Part shown: one piece after another, positions 41,674-50,199 of the stretch | How the letters are laid out: every line of letters begins with the position of its first letter | How positions within the stretch are numbered: position 1 is the stretch's first letter | Source of the DNA: Bog-473 sp036489775 | Lineage (GTDB): Bacteria; Actinomycetota; Acidimicrobiia; Acidimicrobiales; RAAP-2 | Direction: 5' to 3' | Length of the DNA: 64,000 bases | NCBI GenBank assembly: GCA_036489775.1 | Contig: DASXFC010000046.1 | Span: 1-64,000 of the forward strand | Translations under genes and position numbers: made by a program | The notes under the pieces: generated by a model | Seen by the model: the letters and a program-made list of their open reading frames with translations, nothing else | Databases searched by the model: none | What the model was told of the DNA's origin: nothing

Positions 41674-41848
41674 CATCTCAGATTCTCGTGTGGCAGATCG
41701 AACTGGCAGTGTGCTTGGGTCGATCGTCGACCTATGAAGAGAACGCCCCGCGAAATACCGAAGACCCGGTCTGAATCACCACAAATGCCCTCCCAACGGG
41801 ACGTCTCTCGGACTCGGCGATCTACCAAGGTCGGAGCACCGCTAACCC

Positions 41849-41924
41849 AAAGCACCCCTCCTGAAGTGGCTTTCAAACCCCACTCCGGTTCAAAAAAAGG
41901 TACTTGGCTTGGACTAACGGGGAG
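41849..41924. repeat. Diverged direct repeat, right copy
   Basis: Contains AAGTGGCTTTCAAACCCC and ACTTGGCTTGGACTAAC, aligned with 40136-40212. Differences are spread evenly, so the duplication is old or the two copies come from related elements. Confidence 0.7.
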
Positions 41925-42084
41925 ATATAAGTCTTTGACGACAGTGGACTGCAGTACCCATGGCCACGTTGCCGGCAAATTCAAAGAGGTGACGGGAACT
42001 CTTTCAAACCCAGGCCGGTTGTGTGTCCTGAAAGGAAAGTGATGGCGATGTAGAAGGTCGTCAGCACGAACCTGCTGTGCCAGT

Positions 42085-42183
42085 GATGGAGGAGGACCCT
42101 CCGGACTCGCCGTACAGGCGGGGAGTCCAAACCACCGCCGTGTCATGTCGGTAAAGAGCCGGGGGGCGAGATTCCCCCCGGCT
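42085..42183 (+). ncRNA. Candidate structured RNA or terminator array
   Basis: Three successive hairpins can be drawn: GGAGG-AC-CCTCC near 42090-42102, GGACTCGCC with GGCGGGGAGTCC around a GTACA loop (about 42103-42128), and a perfect ten-base stem AGCCGGGGGG/CCCCCCGGCT with a seven-base loop (42157-42183). No T-run follows the last stem, so a simple Rho-independent terminator is not certain. No known RNA family was recognised. Confidence 0.45.
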
Positions 42184-42286
42184 ACTCAACCATTCCGACG
42201 CTTGTTCTGCCAATCACAAAGGGCACTGCGGCTATGTGAACAAAGATGTAGCGTCATCATCGGTGTTCGATGAAAGGCGGTAGCCG

Positions 42287-43204
42287 ATGAGGCTCCGTGT
42301 TCTATTGGCTCCAATCGTGATGCTGTCGTCACTGATCGTCCCGATTGTTGCGGCGACACAGGTGATGAGCCAGTCGCCAGCCTCGGCAGCCGTCAGCCCG
42401 TGTGGTGCAAGCACTGCAGGGGACTTCTTTGCTGGTTACGTCGACGGTGCGCCAGTCGACACAACAATCGGGTCTGCGGCTGACTTAGTGACCCGCCCAG
42501 CCACAGCTTGTAGTGGCGAGTCGTCGACCGCTTCTCAGTCGGCTTGGTCGATGCTTGCTTCGACCGCTCCCGGAACTCTCCAATATGTTCAGTCGGGGTT
42601 CATCACGAACAACGAATCGGTTGGCGGGTACCCAACGGGAGCGTACATCCAGTTCTCTGAGTATTCGGATGCCACCACTGGTGGGAACCCTGGCGATGTG
42701 TGTGGCTACAACGATCCCGGCTTTCAGATTTGCCAGAAAGCCTGGGGCGGCTACACATACGATGGCAACAACAACCTGTATTTTCAGACGTACTACGTCG
42801 GTTCGTCGTATGGCTGTAGCGGTGGGTGTGAGTTATCAGTGTGGTGTCAAGGGCTTGATACTTGTGGGGTGGGACAAGCCACGCCGTTTAATCCGGTTTT
42901 CGGTGGTGATTACCCGAACTGGACTGAACCGTTTGACAATCAGTTCCTCGGCGAAGTGCACAACTATGATGCCGACAACCCGGGCAGCAACACCGATGGG
43001 TGGACTACTGCATCCCAGATTCAGTACCAGACGGTGAACGGCAGTGATAGTCCGCCCTGGTCCGGTGTCGATACTGCCGGCCTGGATGGTCCCATCGTCG
43101 AGGGATTAACCAACCCGAGAGCGACCGTCGATGGGTTGGTCTACCACGGTGGTTCAGTGGGCAACTCCTTTGATATGTACTGCGATGTTTCGACTTGCAA
43201 CTGA
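42287..43204 (+). CDS. Exported protein of unknown function
   Basis: 305 residues, ATG 42287. An N-terminal signal peptide is clear: MRLRVLLAPIVMLSSLIVPI then VAATQVMSQSPASA, with probable cleavage near residue 35. The mature part is rich in Gly, Asn, Tyr and Trp, with eight or more cysteines in pairs (SPCGAS, TACSGE, VCGYND, QICQKA, YGCSGGCELS, WCQGLDTCGV, MYCDVSTCN), suggesting a disulfide-stabilised extracellular beta domain. No lysis or adhesion motif is recognised. It is followed nine bases later by another exported protein gene. G+C and codon use are lower than in most of the window. Confidence 0.7.
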   Translation: MRLRVLLAPIVMLSSLIVPIVAATQVMSQSPASAAVSPCGASTAGDFFAGYVDGAPVDTTIGSAADLVTRPATACSGESSTASQSAWSMLASTAPGTLQYVQSGFITNNESVGGYPTGAYIQFSEYSDATTGGNPGDVCGYNDPGFQICQKAWGGYTYDGNNNLYFQTYYVGSSYGCSGGCELSVWCQGLDTCGVGQATPFNPVFGGDYPNWTEPFDNQFLGEVHNYDADNPGSNTDGWTTASQIQYQTVNGSDSPPWSGVDTAGLDGPIVEGLTNPRATVDGLVYHGGSVGNSFDMYCDVSTCN

Positions 43205-43217
43205 AAGGATGAACAAT

Positions 43218-43865
43218 ATGAAAGGAAGACTATTTCAAGTTGCTGCGTGCCTATGCTTGATCGGATCAATGGTGTTCCTCGGAACGACGATCTTTGCACC
43301 GTCGAATCTCCCAGCGGCTACCTCGACTACCGGCCCAGACCTCGCTGACTATTCGGCATCGGCTGGTGCTGTGCCGTCATCAGCATTGGTCACATCACCC
43401 GTGGTAGTCAGTCCTGACACCACGATCAACCCGGTTTCGACCGGGAGTGGTGCTCAAGGTGATGATGTCACTGCGCCGACAGCACCAACATCCGAACAGA
43501 CTGCGGTGTCTGCTGCATCAGCCACTGGAATCGAGGGCATCAACTCATCAACGATTCAGCCAACTGTTTTGTACGGCGATGTTCTCAACACAGTGATGGG
43601 GCCGCTGGTCAGTGGTGTTCCGGTCCCATCGGGCGTTACGGTCCCATCGACGCCAGCAGCATCGTGGAAGCCGACCTACGACAACACTCCGATGTGGATT
43701 GTGGAATACCAGGGCATTCAGGCACCACTTGCAAGTGGACACTTCTACTTCACGTCGAATGGAACGTTGACGACGAATCCGCCACCGATAGCGACAAACC
43801 AGACCACGACGCTATACGTGTTTGTTAACGCGCAGACTGGCGATTACGCCTTCGCTGAGGAGTGA
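43218..43865 (+). CDS. Exported or membrane-anchored protein of unknown function
   Basis: 215 residues from ATG 43218, placed eight bases after AAAGGA; ATG 43209 is upstream but overlaps that ribosome site. A signal peptide/anchor (KGRLFQVAACLCLIGSMVFL) is followed by about 100 residues of low-complexity Ser/Thr/Pro/Val sequence and a small C-terminal domain (TPMWIVEYQGIQAPLASGHF, TTTLYVFVNAQTGDYAFAEE). The last strand resembles PepSY-like small domains, but this is weak. It is in an apparent operon with the exported protein before it, so the two may form a surface pair. Confidence 0.65.
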   Translation: MKGRLFQVAACLCLIGSMVFLGTTIFAPSNLPAATSTTGPDLADYSASAGAVPSSALVTSPVVVSPDTTINPVSTGSGAQGDDVTAPTAPTSEQTAVSAASATGIEGINSSTIQPTVLYGDVLNTVMGPLVSGVPVPSGVTVPSTPAASWKPTYDNTPMWIVEYQGIQAPLASGHFYFTSNGTLTTNPPPIATNQTTTLYVFVNAQTGDYAFAEE

Positions 43866-44380
43866 AACCTTCTTATCCAGCGAATCGCTGAACACAGCCA
43901 TACCTTCGGGGGTGAAGTTCCCTGATTCTCGGGACGCCCACCGCCTCATCCAATTGCCTCATGGCGATGTCTGCACGCCAAGAGTGTCTGGACATTCCGA
44001 CCATCCAGGCAGCAATCGACAGTTCACAGGCCCAGAAGCAGTAACTGGGAACGTGGATCTTGTCTCGGTTCAGGAGTGCCGCTCGGCTAGAAATCCATCA
44101 CTGTGAGAATCGATCCGGGCGTGGGACTAGCGAAAACCTCGCAAAGTCATAGCTACATGTTTTCATTTCCGGATGAGCCAGCGATTATTGAATCCCAAGC
44201 TCGCCTGATTACCTTGGCGACATCTTGTCCGTTTGAAGAGAATCGGGGAATGAAGTTGCCTCGCGACCAATTGCCAGCCCCACCCGTGAGCGCAACCATT
44301 ACTCGCTCGCTCGCTCGCCCGGTCGGATTGTTCCATAGGATGGTCTGACGGCAAGCCGGAGTGGTTTGGTCGGCTGAGTC
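43866..44380. other. Gene-free stretch before tRNA-Glu
   Basis: No gene with a family match or ribosome site is found. A 27-codon frame at 43961-44044 is not convincing. A GCTCGCTCGCTCGC run lies near 44303. The G+C is lower than the flanking core genes. Confidence 0.6.
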
Positions 44381-44423
44381 GAAATAGAAAAGCGCCAGAG
44401 GCCTTTGGAGGACTCTCAGGCGC
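44381..44423 (-). terminator. Rho-independent terminator of tRNA-Glu
   Basis: On the minus strand GCGCC-TG-AGAG pairs with CTCT-GGCGC around a 12-base loop, followed by TTTTCTATTT. It lies 24 bases beyond the encoded CCA end of tRNA-Glu, as expected for that transcript. Confidence 0.75.
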
Positions 44424-44446
44424 CGTGGGTTTGAAAGAAAGCCATC

Positions 44447-44522
44447 TGGCACCCCCAACGGGATTCGAACCCGTGCTGCCGCCGTGAAAGGGCGGTGTCC
44501 TAGGCCGCTAGACGATGGGGGC
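44447..44522 (-). tRNA. tRNA-Glu(TTC), CCA encoded
   Basis: The cloverleaf has acceptor GCCCCCA/TGGGGGT (first pair G-T), anticodon loop CTTTCAC with TTC, T arm CGGGTTCGAATCCCG, discriminator G, and an encoded CCA end (44447-44449). It is followed by a terminator and bounds the lower-G+C region on its right. Confidence 0.95.
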
Positions 44523-44569
44523 CGGTGTTCCACGCGCCAGCCGCAAGCCAACCACGCGGACCGGCCATG

Positions 44570-45553
44570 TTACTGGGCGAGGGCCGTGGCCTCTTCTGGC
44601 TGCAAAGCCGGGGCCGTTTGTTCGGGTATCAGCACCGATTCGACTGTTTCGAGCGGGTGATAGGTGCACGCCAGGAAGGCCTGGACCGCGCCGATGGTGA
44701 GCACGGTGACGCCGATGAGGTGGACTTCGACCAGGAGTGCCGGAAGGTGGGTGAAGTACTGGGTGTAGCCCACTACGCCTTGGGCCACCATGACCGCCAG
44801 CAACATGCGGGCTGCTTTGCGGACCCGTTCGGGCACGTCGGCGGTGTGGAGTGCGATGACCAGGCCGATGGTGAGCCCGATCAGGAGGAGCACCAGGCTC
44901 GAGTGCAGCTCGGCCATGTCGCGCAGGGACACCGGCAGGCGCTTGGCCACCTGCTGGCCCGAGGCGTCGCCGGCGTGCGGCCCGGCTCCGGTGGTGGCCG
45001 TTCCCGCCGCAATCACCACCGCCAAGAGGGCCAGGAGGCCGTAGAAGAGCTTGAGCAGGAGGGGAGGGATCAGCAGCCGGGCCGAGCCGGCTCGGTAGTC
45101 CCGGGTGGAGCGATGGACCAGGACGACCGCGTCCGCCAACAGGAGCATGGTGGCGAAGAAATGCACCATGACCAGATACGGGTTGAGCTTGGTGTACACC
45201 ACCAGGCCGCCCAGGCCGGCCTGGGCCAGCACGCCGATGACCAGGCCCGAACTGAGCCAGATCAGGTCGGCCCGGCGGGGCCGGCGGAACACGGTGCCCA
45301 GGAAACTGGCGCCCACGGCGATGGTCAGGACCACGGTCACCAAGCGGTTCCCGAATTCCACCAAGGCATGGAACTGCAGCGGCGGGGTGAAGTGCCCAAC
45401 CGAGCACTCGGGCCAGTTGGCGCAACCGAGGCCCGAGCCGGTCAGCCGTACGGCACCACCGGTGACCACGATCAGCGCCACCAGGGCCATGGCCAGGATG
45501 TTCAGGCGGTGGCTCAGGGAGGGGGAGACCGTCAGGGAGCGGCGGCGCGACAC
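44570..45553 (-). CDS. ctaA: Haem A synthase
   Basis: 327 residues from GTG 45553. Eight membrane helices. Family landmarks are GGAVRLTGSGLGCANWPECS (with the conserved Cys pair region), FHALVEFGNRLVT (His and Glu), VMVHFFATMLLLAD, MAELHSSLVLLLIGL and VEVHLIGVTVLT, the histidines that hold haem. It oxidises haem O to haem A in the inner membrane for cytochrome c oxidase. It diverges from ctaB over 66 bp, placing the two consecutive steps of haem A synthesis side by side. Confidence 0.93.
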   Translation of the reverse strand: MSRRRSLTVSPSLSHRLNILAMALVALIVVTGGAVRLTGSGLGCANWPECSVGHFTPPLQFHALVEFGNRLVTVVLTIAVGASFLGTVFRRPRRADLIWLSSGLVIGVLAQAGLGGLVVYTKLNPYLVMVHFFATMLLLADAVVLVHRSTRDYRAGSARLLIPPLLLKLFYGLLALLAVVIAAGTATTGAGPHAGDASGQQVAKRLPVSLRDMAELHSSLVLLLIGLTIGLVIALHTADVPERVRKAARMLLAVMVAQGVVGYTQYFTHLPALLVEVHLIGVTVLTIGAVQAFLACTYHPLETVESVLIPEQTAPALQPEEATALAQ

Positions 45554-45619
45554 GTGGGCCAATCGTACCGGTGCGGCCCGCTTGGTAAAAAGCGACCCCC
45601 TCGTCGTAGGCTGGCCGAA

Positions 45620-46549
45620 ATGTCCGCACCAGCTCCCGCCGTTCAGGGCTCGCGAGCGGGGTGGTCGACCATCAGCGCCTATATCGCGCTGACCAAGCCA
45701 CGCATCATCGAGCTTCTGCTGGTCACCACGCTGCCCACCATGGTGGTGGCGCGCCGCGGGCTGCCGTCGATCGGGCTGATGCTGGCCACCCTGGTCGGTG
45801 GCGCCCTGGCCGCCGGTGGCGCCAACGCCATCAACATGGTGGTCGATCGCGACATCGACAAGCTGATGAACCGGACCAAGAACCGGCCGCTGGTCACCGG
45901 GGCCATGTCGCCCACCGCCGCCCTGGTCTTCGCCATCACGCTCGAGGTTGTTGCCTTCGTCGAACTGTGGCTGGCCGTGAACTTGCTGTCCGCCATCCTG
46001 GCCGTCTCGGCCACCTTGTTCTACGTCTTCGTTTACACGCTCTGGCTCAAGCGTCGATCGGCGCAGAACATCGTGATCGGTGGCGCGGCGGGAGCGGTGC
46101 CGGTGCTGGTGGGATGGGCCGCGGTGACCGACCGACTGGCCTGGGCCCCCGTCGTGCTCTTCGCCATCATCTTCATCTGGACGCCGCCGCACTTCTGGTC
46201 CCTGGCCGTGCGCTACAAGGAGGACTACGCCGCCGCCGAGGTGCCGATGCTGCCGGTGGTGGCGTCCATGCGCCGCACCACCCGAGAGATCGTCCTCTAC
46301 ACCGTGGCGCTGGTCGGCGTATCGGTGCTCTTCGACCCGGTGGCGCATCTCGGGGTGAGCTACCTGATAATCGCCTTGGTGCTCGGGGCCGGCTTCCTGG
46401 CGGTGACCCTGCGCTTGTGGCAGCTGGCCGGTCAGGACCGGGCCAGCGGCAAGGACGCCATGCGGGTCTTCAGCTACTCCATCACCTATCTCACCGTGCT
46501 CTTCGTGGCCATGGCGGCCGACGTCCTCATCACCAATCACCTGCACTAG
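45620..46549 (+). CDS. ctaB: Protohaem IX farnesyltransferase (haem O synthase)
   Basis: 309 residues, ATG 45620. A UbiA-superfamily prenyltransferase with about nine helices. The two prenyl-diphosphate/metal sites are NAINMVVDRDIDKLMNRTK and the second loop WSLAVRYKEDYAAAEVPM. The motif TKPRIIELLLVTTLPTM is specific to haem O synthases. It farnesylates haem B to haem O. It diverges from ctaA and is followed eight bases later by a thioredoxin-like protein gene, probably co-transcribed. Confidence 0.95.
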   Translation: MSAPAPAVQGSRAGWSTISAYIALTKPRIIELLLVTTLPTMVVARRGLPSIGLMLATLVGGALAAGGANAINMVVDRDIDKLMNRTKNRPLVTGAMSPTAALVFAITLEVVAFVELWLAVNLLSAILAVSATLFYVFVYTLWLKRRSAQNIVIGGAAGAVPVLVGWAAVTDRLAWAPVVLFAIIFIWTPPHFWSLAVRYKEDYAAAEVPMLPVVASMRRTTREIVLYTVALVGVSVLFDPVAHLGVSYLIIALVLGAGFLAVTLRLWQLAGQDRASGKDAMRVFSYSITYLTVLFVAMAADVLITNHLH

Positions 46550-46557
46550 GACACGGG

Positions 46558-47178
46558 ATGGCCAGCACTGAAATTCCGGCGCCGTCAGGGCCGCCAGAAG
46601 AGCCGCCAGTGCGCAAGCCCCGCAAGGTCTTCCTGCTGGTGGGTGTGATCGTCGCCGTGGCGCTCGGGATCGGTCTTTTCACCAATCTCGGCAACAATCC
46701 GAAGACCGATCCGGCGCCGCATGTAGGAGGAACACTCCCTACCTTCAGCGGCACCTACCTGAACGGGCACGGTTCGGTCGATGTGCCCGGCAACGGCGTC
46801 GGCGGCGGCTCACCCGCCGTCCTGTTGTTCTTCGGCAAATGGTGTCCCCAATGCCATCTGGAGTTGCCTCCACTGGCCAAGGCCATCCGCGAGCAGCAGG
46901 CGGCCGGCGGCGCGTTGTCCAGGGTGCGCATCGTGGGCGTCGACAGTGAGGACACCGTGGCCAACGCCAAGTCGTTCATCAAGAGCAGTGGCGTCGATTT
47001 CCCGGTGGCCTACGACCCCAACTTGGGGGTGACCGAAGGCGACTTCTACTTCGAAGGCGATCCAGACGCCGTCTTCGTCAAAGCCGACGGGAAGATCGCC
47101 CGGATCGTGCGCGGCAACGTCCTCACGCCGGCTGCCTTCACGGCCGACGAGCGGGAGATCATTCCCAGCGGAACGTGA
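46558..47178 (+). CDS. Membrane-anchored TlpA/thioredoxin-like protein
   Basis: 206 residues, ATG 46558. One N-terminal membrane helix (VFLLVGVIVAVALGIGLF) and an exported thioredoxin fold with the CxxC centre in LFFGKWCPQCHLELPPLAKA. The later strands VRIVGVDSEDTVANAKSF and PDAVFVKADGKIARIVRG fit the TlpA/ResA group. Such proteins reduce disulfides for cytochrome c or oxidase assembly outside the membrane. Its place after ctaB supports a role in cytochrome oxidase maturation. Its end overlaps the convergent ABC permease gene by 20 bp. Confidence 0.88.
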   Translation: MASTEIPAPSGPPEEPPVRKPRKVFLLVGVIVAVALGIGLFTNLGNNPKTDPAPHVGGTLPTFSGTYLNGHGSVDVPGNGVGGGSPAVLLFFGKWCPQCHLELPPLAKAIREQQAAGGALSRVRIVGVDSEDTVANAKSFIKSSGVDFPVAYDPNLGVTEGDFYFEGDPDAVFVKADGKIARIVRGNVLTPAAFTADEREIIPSGT

Positions 47179-47896
47179 GGGCGGCCGCCGTCGGCATGGC
47201 CACGGCCCAGATGGCCAGCACCAACCAGGACAGGCCGGGGATGGCTGATCCGCTGCCCAGCGCGGCGTGCAATCCCGCCGCCAGCGCGTCGGCCGGCAGG
47301 ATCTTGGCCACATCGGCCAGCGCGGTGGGCAGCTTGCCCAAGGGGACGATCATCCCGCCGAGCAGCAGCAGGATCAGATAGAGCCCATTGGCGGCGGCCA
47401 GATTGGCTTCGGCTCGGAGTATGCCCGCCATGAAGAGGCCGAGGCCGGCGAAGGCCATCGAGGCCAGTAGGACGACACCGATGGCAGCCGGCACCGCGGC
47501 GGCTGAGCCGGAGCCCCCGGGATGCCAGCCCAGCCCGTAGCCCACCGGGACCAGCACGATGGCCTGGACGATCTCGACCGCCACGATGGTGATGATCTTG
47601 GCGCCCAGGAGACGAGGGCGACCGAGTGGGGTGGTGCCCAGGCGCTTGAGCACGCCGTAGCCCCGCTCGAAGCCGGTGGCGATGCCGAGCGACACCATGG
47701 CGGTGGACATGACGGCCAAGGCCAAGATGCCCGGCACGAAGAAGTCGACACCAGACGAGGCCGGCGTCGAGATGACATGGACCGAGGAGAAGAAGGCCAG
47801 GAAGGCGACCGGGATGCCCACCGTCAACAGCAGTGTCTCGCCGCGGCGCAGGGTCATGGTGATCTCGGCCCGGGCCTGGGCCAGCAGGGCGCTCAC
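47159..47896 (-). CDS. ABC-2 type transporter permease
   Basis: 245 residues from GTG 47896, overlapping the ATPase stop by four bases. Six hydrophobic segments; FFVPGILALAVMSTAMVSLG and GFERGYGVLKRLGTTPLGRP mark the ABC-2 permease family. With the ATPase it would form an exporter. In Mycobacterium the homologous pair sits next to ctaA, as here, suggesting a link to haem or cytochrome biogenesis (established neighbourhood, unproven function). Confidence 0.88.
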   Translation of the reverse strand: MSALLAQARAEITMTLRRGETLLLTVGIPVAFLAFFSSVHVISTPASSGVDFFVPGILALAVMSTAMVSLGIATGFERGYGVLKRLGTTPLGRPRLLGAKIITIVAVEIVQAIVLVPVGYGLGWHPGGSGSAAAVPAAIGVVLLASMAFAGLGLFMAGILRAEANLAAANGLYLILLLLGGMIVPLGKLPTALADVAKILPADALAAGLHAALGSGSAIPGLSWLVLAIWAVAMPTAAALTFRWE

Positions 47897-48861
47897 CGGC
47901 GCCTCCGGCGTCGGCTGATTGACTCAGGCGGCTCGTCCTGCTCGGCCTCGGGTGGGGTGCCGACGGCCTCGAGGTAGACGTCCTCGAGGGTACGGACGGT
48001 GCGCAGGTCGCTCAGCGCGGCCTGTTGCTCGGCCAGCCAGCGGGTCAGTGCCGCCGTCGCGTCGGGACCGCTGGCCCCGTCGACCAGGTAGCGCCCAGAA
48101 CCCGTCTCGGTCACCGTCACCTGCGCTCCCAGGACGTCGGCCAGGGCGATGACATCGAGTCCGGCGGGCGCTCCGAAGGCGATGGCGGGTCGGCCTCCCG
48201 CGGTCAGGTCGCTCAGCGCTCCCTCCCGGATCACCCGTCCCCGGTCCACGATGGCGATGCGGTCGGCCATACGTTCGGCCTCGGCCAACTCATGAGTGGT
48301 GAGCAACACGCACGCGCCTTTTGCTCGCAGGTCGGCCACCACCTGGCGGATGGCGATACGGCCTTCGGCGTCGACCCCGGCCGTAGGCTCGTCGAGGAAC
48401 AGCACCTCGGGCTGGCCGATCAGCGCCAAGGCCAACGAAAGCCGTTGCTGCTCACCGCCCGAGAGGTGACGCCACGGCGTGCTGGCGACCGATCGCAGGG
48501 CCACCAGATCCAAGAGCGCTTCGGGGGCGAGTGGCCGGCGGTAGTAACGGGCGAACAGGGCGAGCACCTGGCGCGGGTTGAGCATCGGATAGACGCCGCC
48601 GCGCTGGAGCATCACCCCGATGTGAGGCATCAGCGCGGCGTGATCGCGCTGGGGGTCGAGGCCGAGGACGCGTAGCGTCCCCCCGACCGGGCGCCGGTAG
48701 CCCTCGAGGGCCTCGATGGTCGAGGTCTTGCCGGCGCCGTTGGGACCCAGGATGACGAGCACCTCCCCGAGGTCGGCGCTCAGGCTCAAACCGTCCACTG
48801 CCACCACCTCGCCGGAGCGGCCGTAACAGACGCGGAGGTCGGTCACTTGAACGGCGGGCAC
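47893..48861 (-). CDS. ABC transporter ATP-binding protein
   Basis: 322 residues, ATG 48861. All ATPase motifs are intact: Walker A LGPNGAGKTSTIEALEGY, Q-loop GVMLQRGGVYPM, signature HLSGGEQQRLSLALAL, Walker B PEVLFLDEPTAGVD, and the switch His in LLTTHELAEAERM. A C-terminal extension of about 90 residues (VIALADVLGAQVTVTETG and an Arg-rich tail) resembles the regulatory domain of ABC-2 exporters. It is translationally coupled to its permease. Confidence 0.93.
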   Translation of the reverse strand: MPAVQVTDLRVCYGRSGEVVAVDGLSLSADLGEVLVILGPNGAGKTSTIEALEGYRRPVGGTLRVLGLDPQRDHAALMPHIGVMLQRGGVYPMLNPRQVLALFARYYRRPLAPEALLDLVALRSVASTPWRHLSGGEQQRLSLALALIGQPEVLFLDEPTAGVDAEGRIAIRQVVADLRAKGACVLLTTHELAEAERMADRIAIVDRGRVIREGALSDLTAGGRPAIAFGAPAGLDVIALADVLGAQVTVTETGSGRYLVDGASGPDATAALTRWLAEQQAALSDLRTVRTLEDVYLEAVGTPPEAEQDEPPESISRRRRRR

Positions 48862-48887
48862 GGCGTCGCAGGCTACTTTGAGCAGGG

Positions 48888-50192
48888 ATGATCGATATAA
48901 AGGTGCTGCGCGACGATCCCGACGGGGTGAAGGCGGCGTTGGCCCGGCGCGGCGTCGCCGCGGCCGAAATTGATGCGGTCCTGGAGGCCGACGCGGCTCA
49001 TCGGCGCCTGCTCCAGAAGGACGAGGCGCTCCGGGCCGAAGTGAAGGAATTGTCGCGTCAGGTGGGCCAGGCCAAGAAGAGTGGCGACGACGCCCGGGCC
49101 GACGAGTTGAGCGCGACCAGCCGCCGGCTCGGTGACGAGCAGCAGGCGGCGGCGGTTGAGGCCGACGGGGCCGGGGAGAACGTGCGCCTGGGCCTGCTGT
49201 ACCTGCCCAACATCCCGGCCGATGACGCGCCGGATGGCCGCAGCGAGGCCGACAACGTCGAAATGCGGCGTTGGTGGCCCGGGCAGGAGTCGGGTCAGCC
49301 CGAACCGGGTCGGCCCGAGCATCAGCACGTCCCGCACTGGGAGATCGGCGAAGCGCTCCAGCTCCTCGACATGGAGCGCGGGGCGCGCCTGTCGGGATCG
49401 ATGTTCGCGCTCTACCGCGGCGCCGGGGCGCGCCTGCGCCGCGCCCTTACTTCGTTCGCGCTGGACCGGCACACCCCGACCTACGAGGAGATCCACCCAC
49501 CCACCGTGGTCTTGACAGAGACCATGATCTCGACCGGCCACTTGCCCAAGTTCGCTGACGACGCCTATCACCTCGAACGCGACGACCTGTGGGCCATCCC
49601 TACGGCCGAGGTGCCGCTCACCTCCATGCACCGGGGCGACATCCTCGAGGAGTCGGTGCTGCCCCTCCGCTTCACCGCGGGCACGACGTGTTACCGCCGC
49701 GAAGCGGGTTCGGCCGGCCGTGACACCCGGGGCCTGCTCCGCGTGCACGAGTTCGAGAAGGTGGAACTGTTCGCCTACACCACGCCCGAGCAAGCGCTCG
49801 AGGCCCAGGCCGATATCTTGGCCCGGGCCGAATCGATGCTCCAAGATCTGGGCCTGCGTTACCGGGTGCTCGACCTGTGCACCGGTGATCTCGGCGGTTC
49901 GTCGGCCCGGACCTTCGACCTCGAGGCGTATTCGCCCGGGGTCGACCAGTGGCTCGAAGTCAGCTCGGTCAGCTGGTTCCGCGACTACCAGGCCCGGCGG
50001 GCCAACGTGCGCTACCGACCGGCCGGGGGCGGATCGCCGCAGCTGGTGCATACAGTCAACGGGTCGGCGCTGGCCTGGGCGCGCGTGTGGGCCGCGCTGG
50101 TGGAGAACGGGCGTCAGGAGGACGGGACGGTTATGTTGCCCGAGTGCCTGGCGCCGTACCTGGGTGGGGAACTGCTCATCAAGGCGCCTTGA
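48888..50192 (+). CDS. serS: Seryl-tRNA synthetase
   Basis: 434 residues, ATG 48888. The N-terminal coiled-coil arm (about residues 30-100: LEADAAHRRLLQKDEALRAE) binds the tRNA-Ser variable arm. Class II motifs are present: motif 1 region, motif 2 TTCYRREAGSAGRDTRGLLR, and motif 3 TVNGSALAWARVWAALVEN. IPTAEVPLTSMH is the serine pocket. It is essential for translation. It begins 26 bp from the divergent ABC operon and is followed seven bases later by an MBL-fold gene. Confidence 0.96.
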   Translation: MIDIKVLRDDPDGVKAALARRGVAAAEIDAVLEADAAHRRLLQKDEALRAEVKELSRQVGQAKKSGDDARADELSATSRRLGDEQQAAAVEADGAGENVRLGLLYLPNIPADDAPDGRSEADNVEMRRWWPGQESGQPEPGRPEHQHVPHWEIGEALQLLDMERGARLSGSMFALYRGAGARLRRALTSFALDRHTPTYEEIHPPTVVLTETMISTGHLPKFADDAYHLERDDLWAIPTAEVPLTSMHRGDILEESVLPLRFTAGTTCYRREAGSAGRDTRGLLRVHEFEKVELFAYTTPEQALEAQADILARAESMLQDLGLRYRVLDLCTGDLGGSSARTFDLEAYSPGVDQWLEVSSVSWFRDYQARRANVRYRPAGGGSPQLVHTVNGSALAWARVWAALVENGRQEDGTVMLPECLAPYLGGELLIKAP

Positions 50193-50199
50193 GCACACC

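Larger units (their letters stand above)
41674..42286. other. Gene-free stretch: right repeat copy and structured DNA
   Basis: No gene is supported. It holds the right copy of the diverged repeat (41849-41924), then a series of strong inverted repeats at 42085-42183, then the A+T-rich leader of the exported-protein gene at 42287. Short open frames here lack ribosome sites and family similarity. Confidence 0.7.

Noticed and set aside
43961..44044. 27-codon frame starting ATGGCGATG
   Set aside because: No ribosome site, no hydrophobic or family pattern; equally likely by chance.
44421..44446. TGGCTTTC and TTTCAAACCC beside tRNA-Glu, resembling the repeats at 40136 and 41849
   Set aside because: Only about 14 bases match and a four-base insertion is needed; too short to claim an attachment site.
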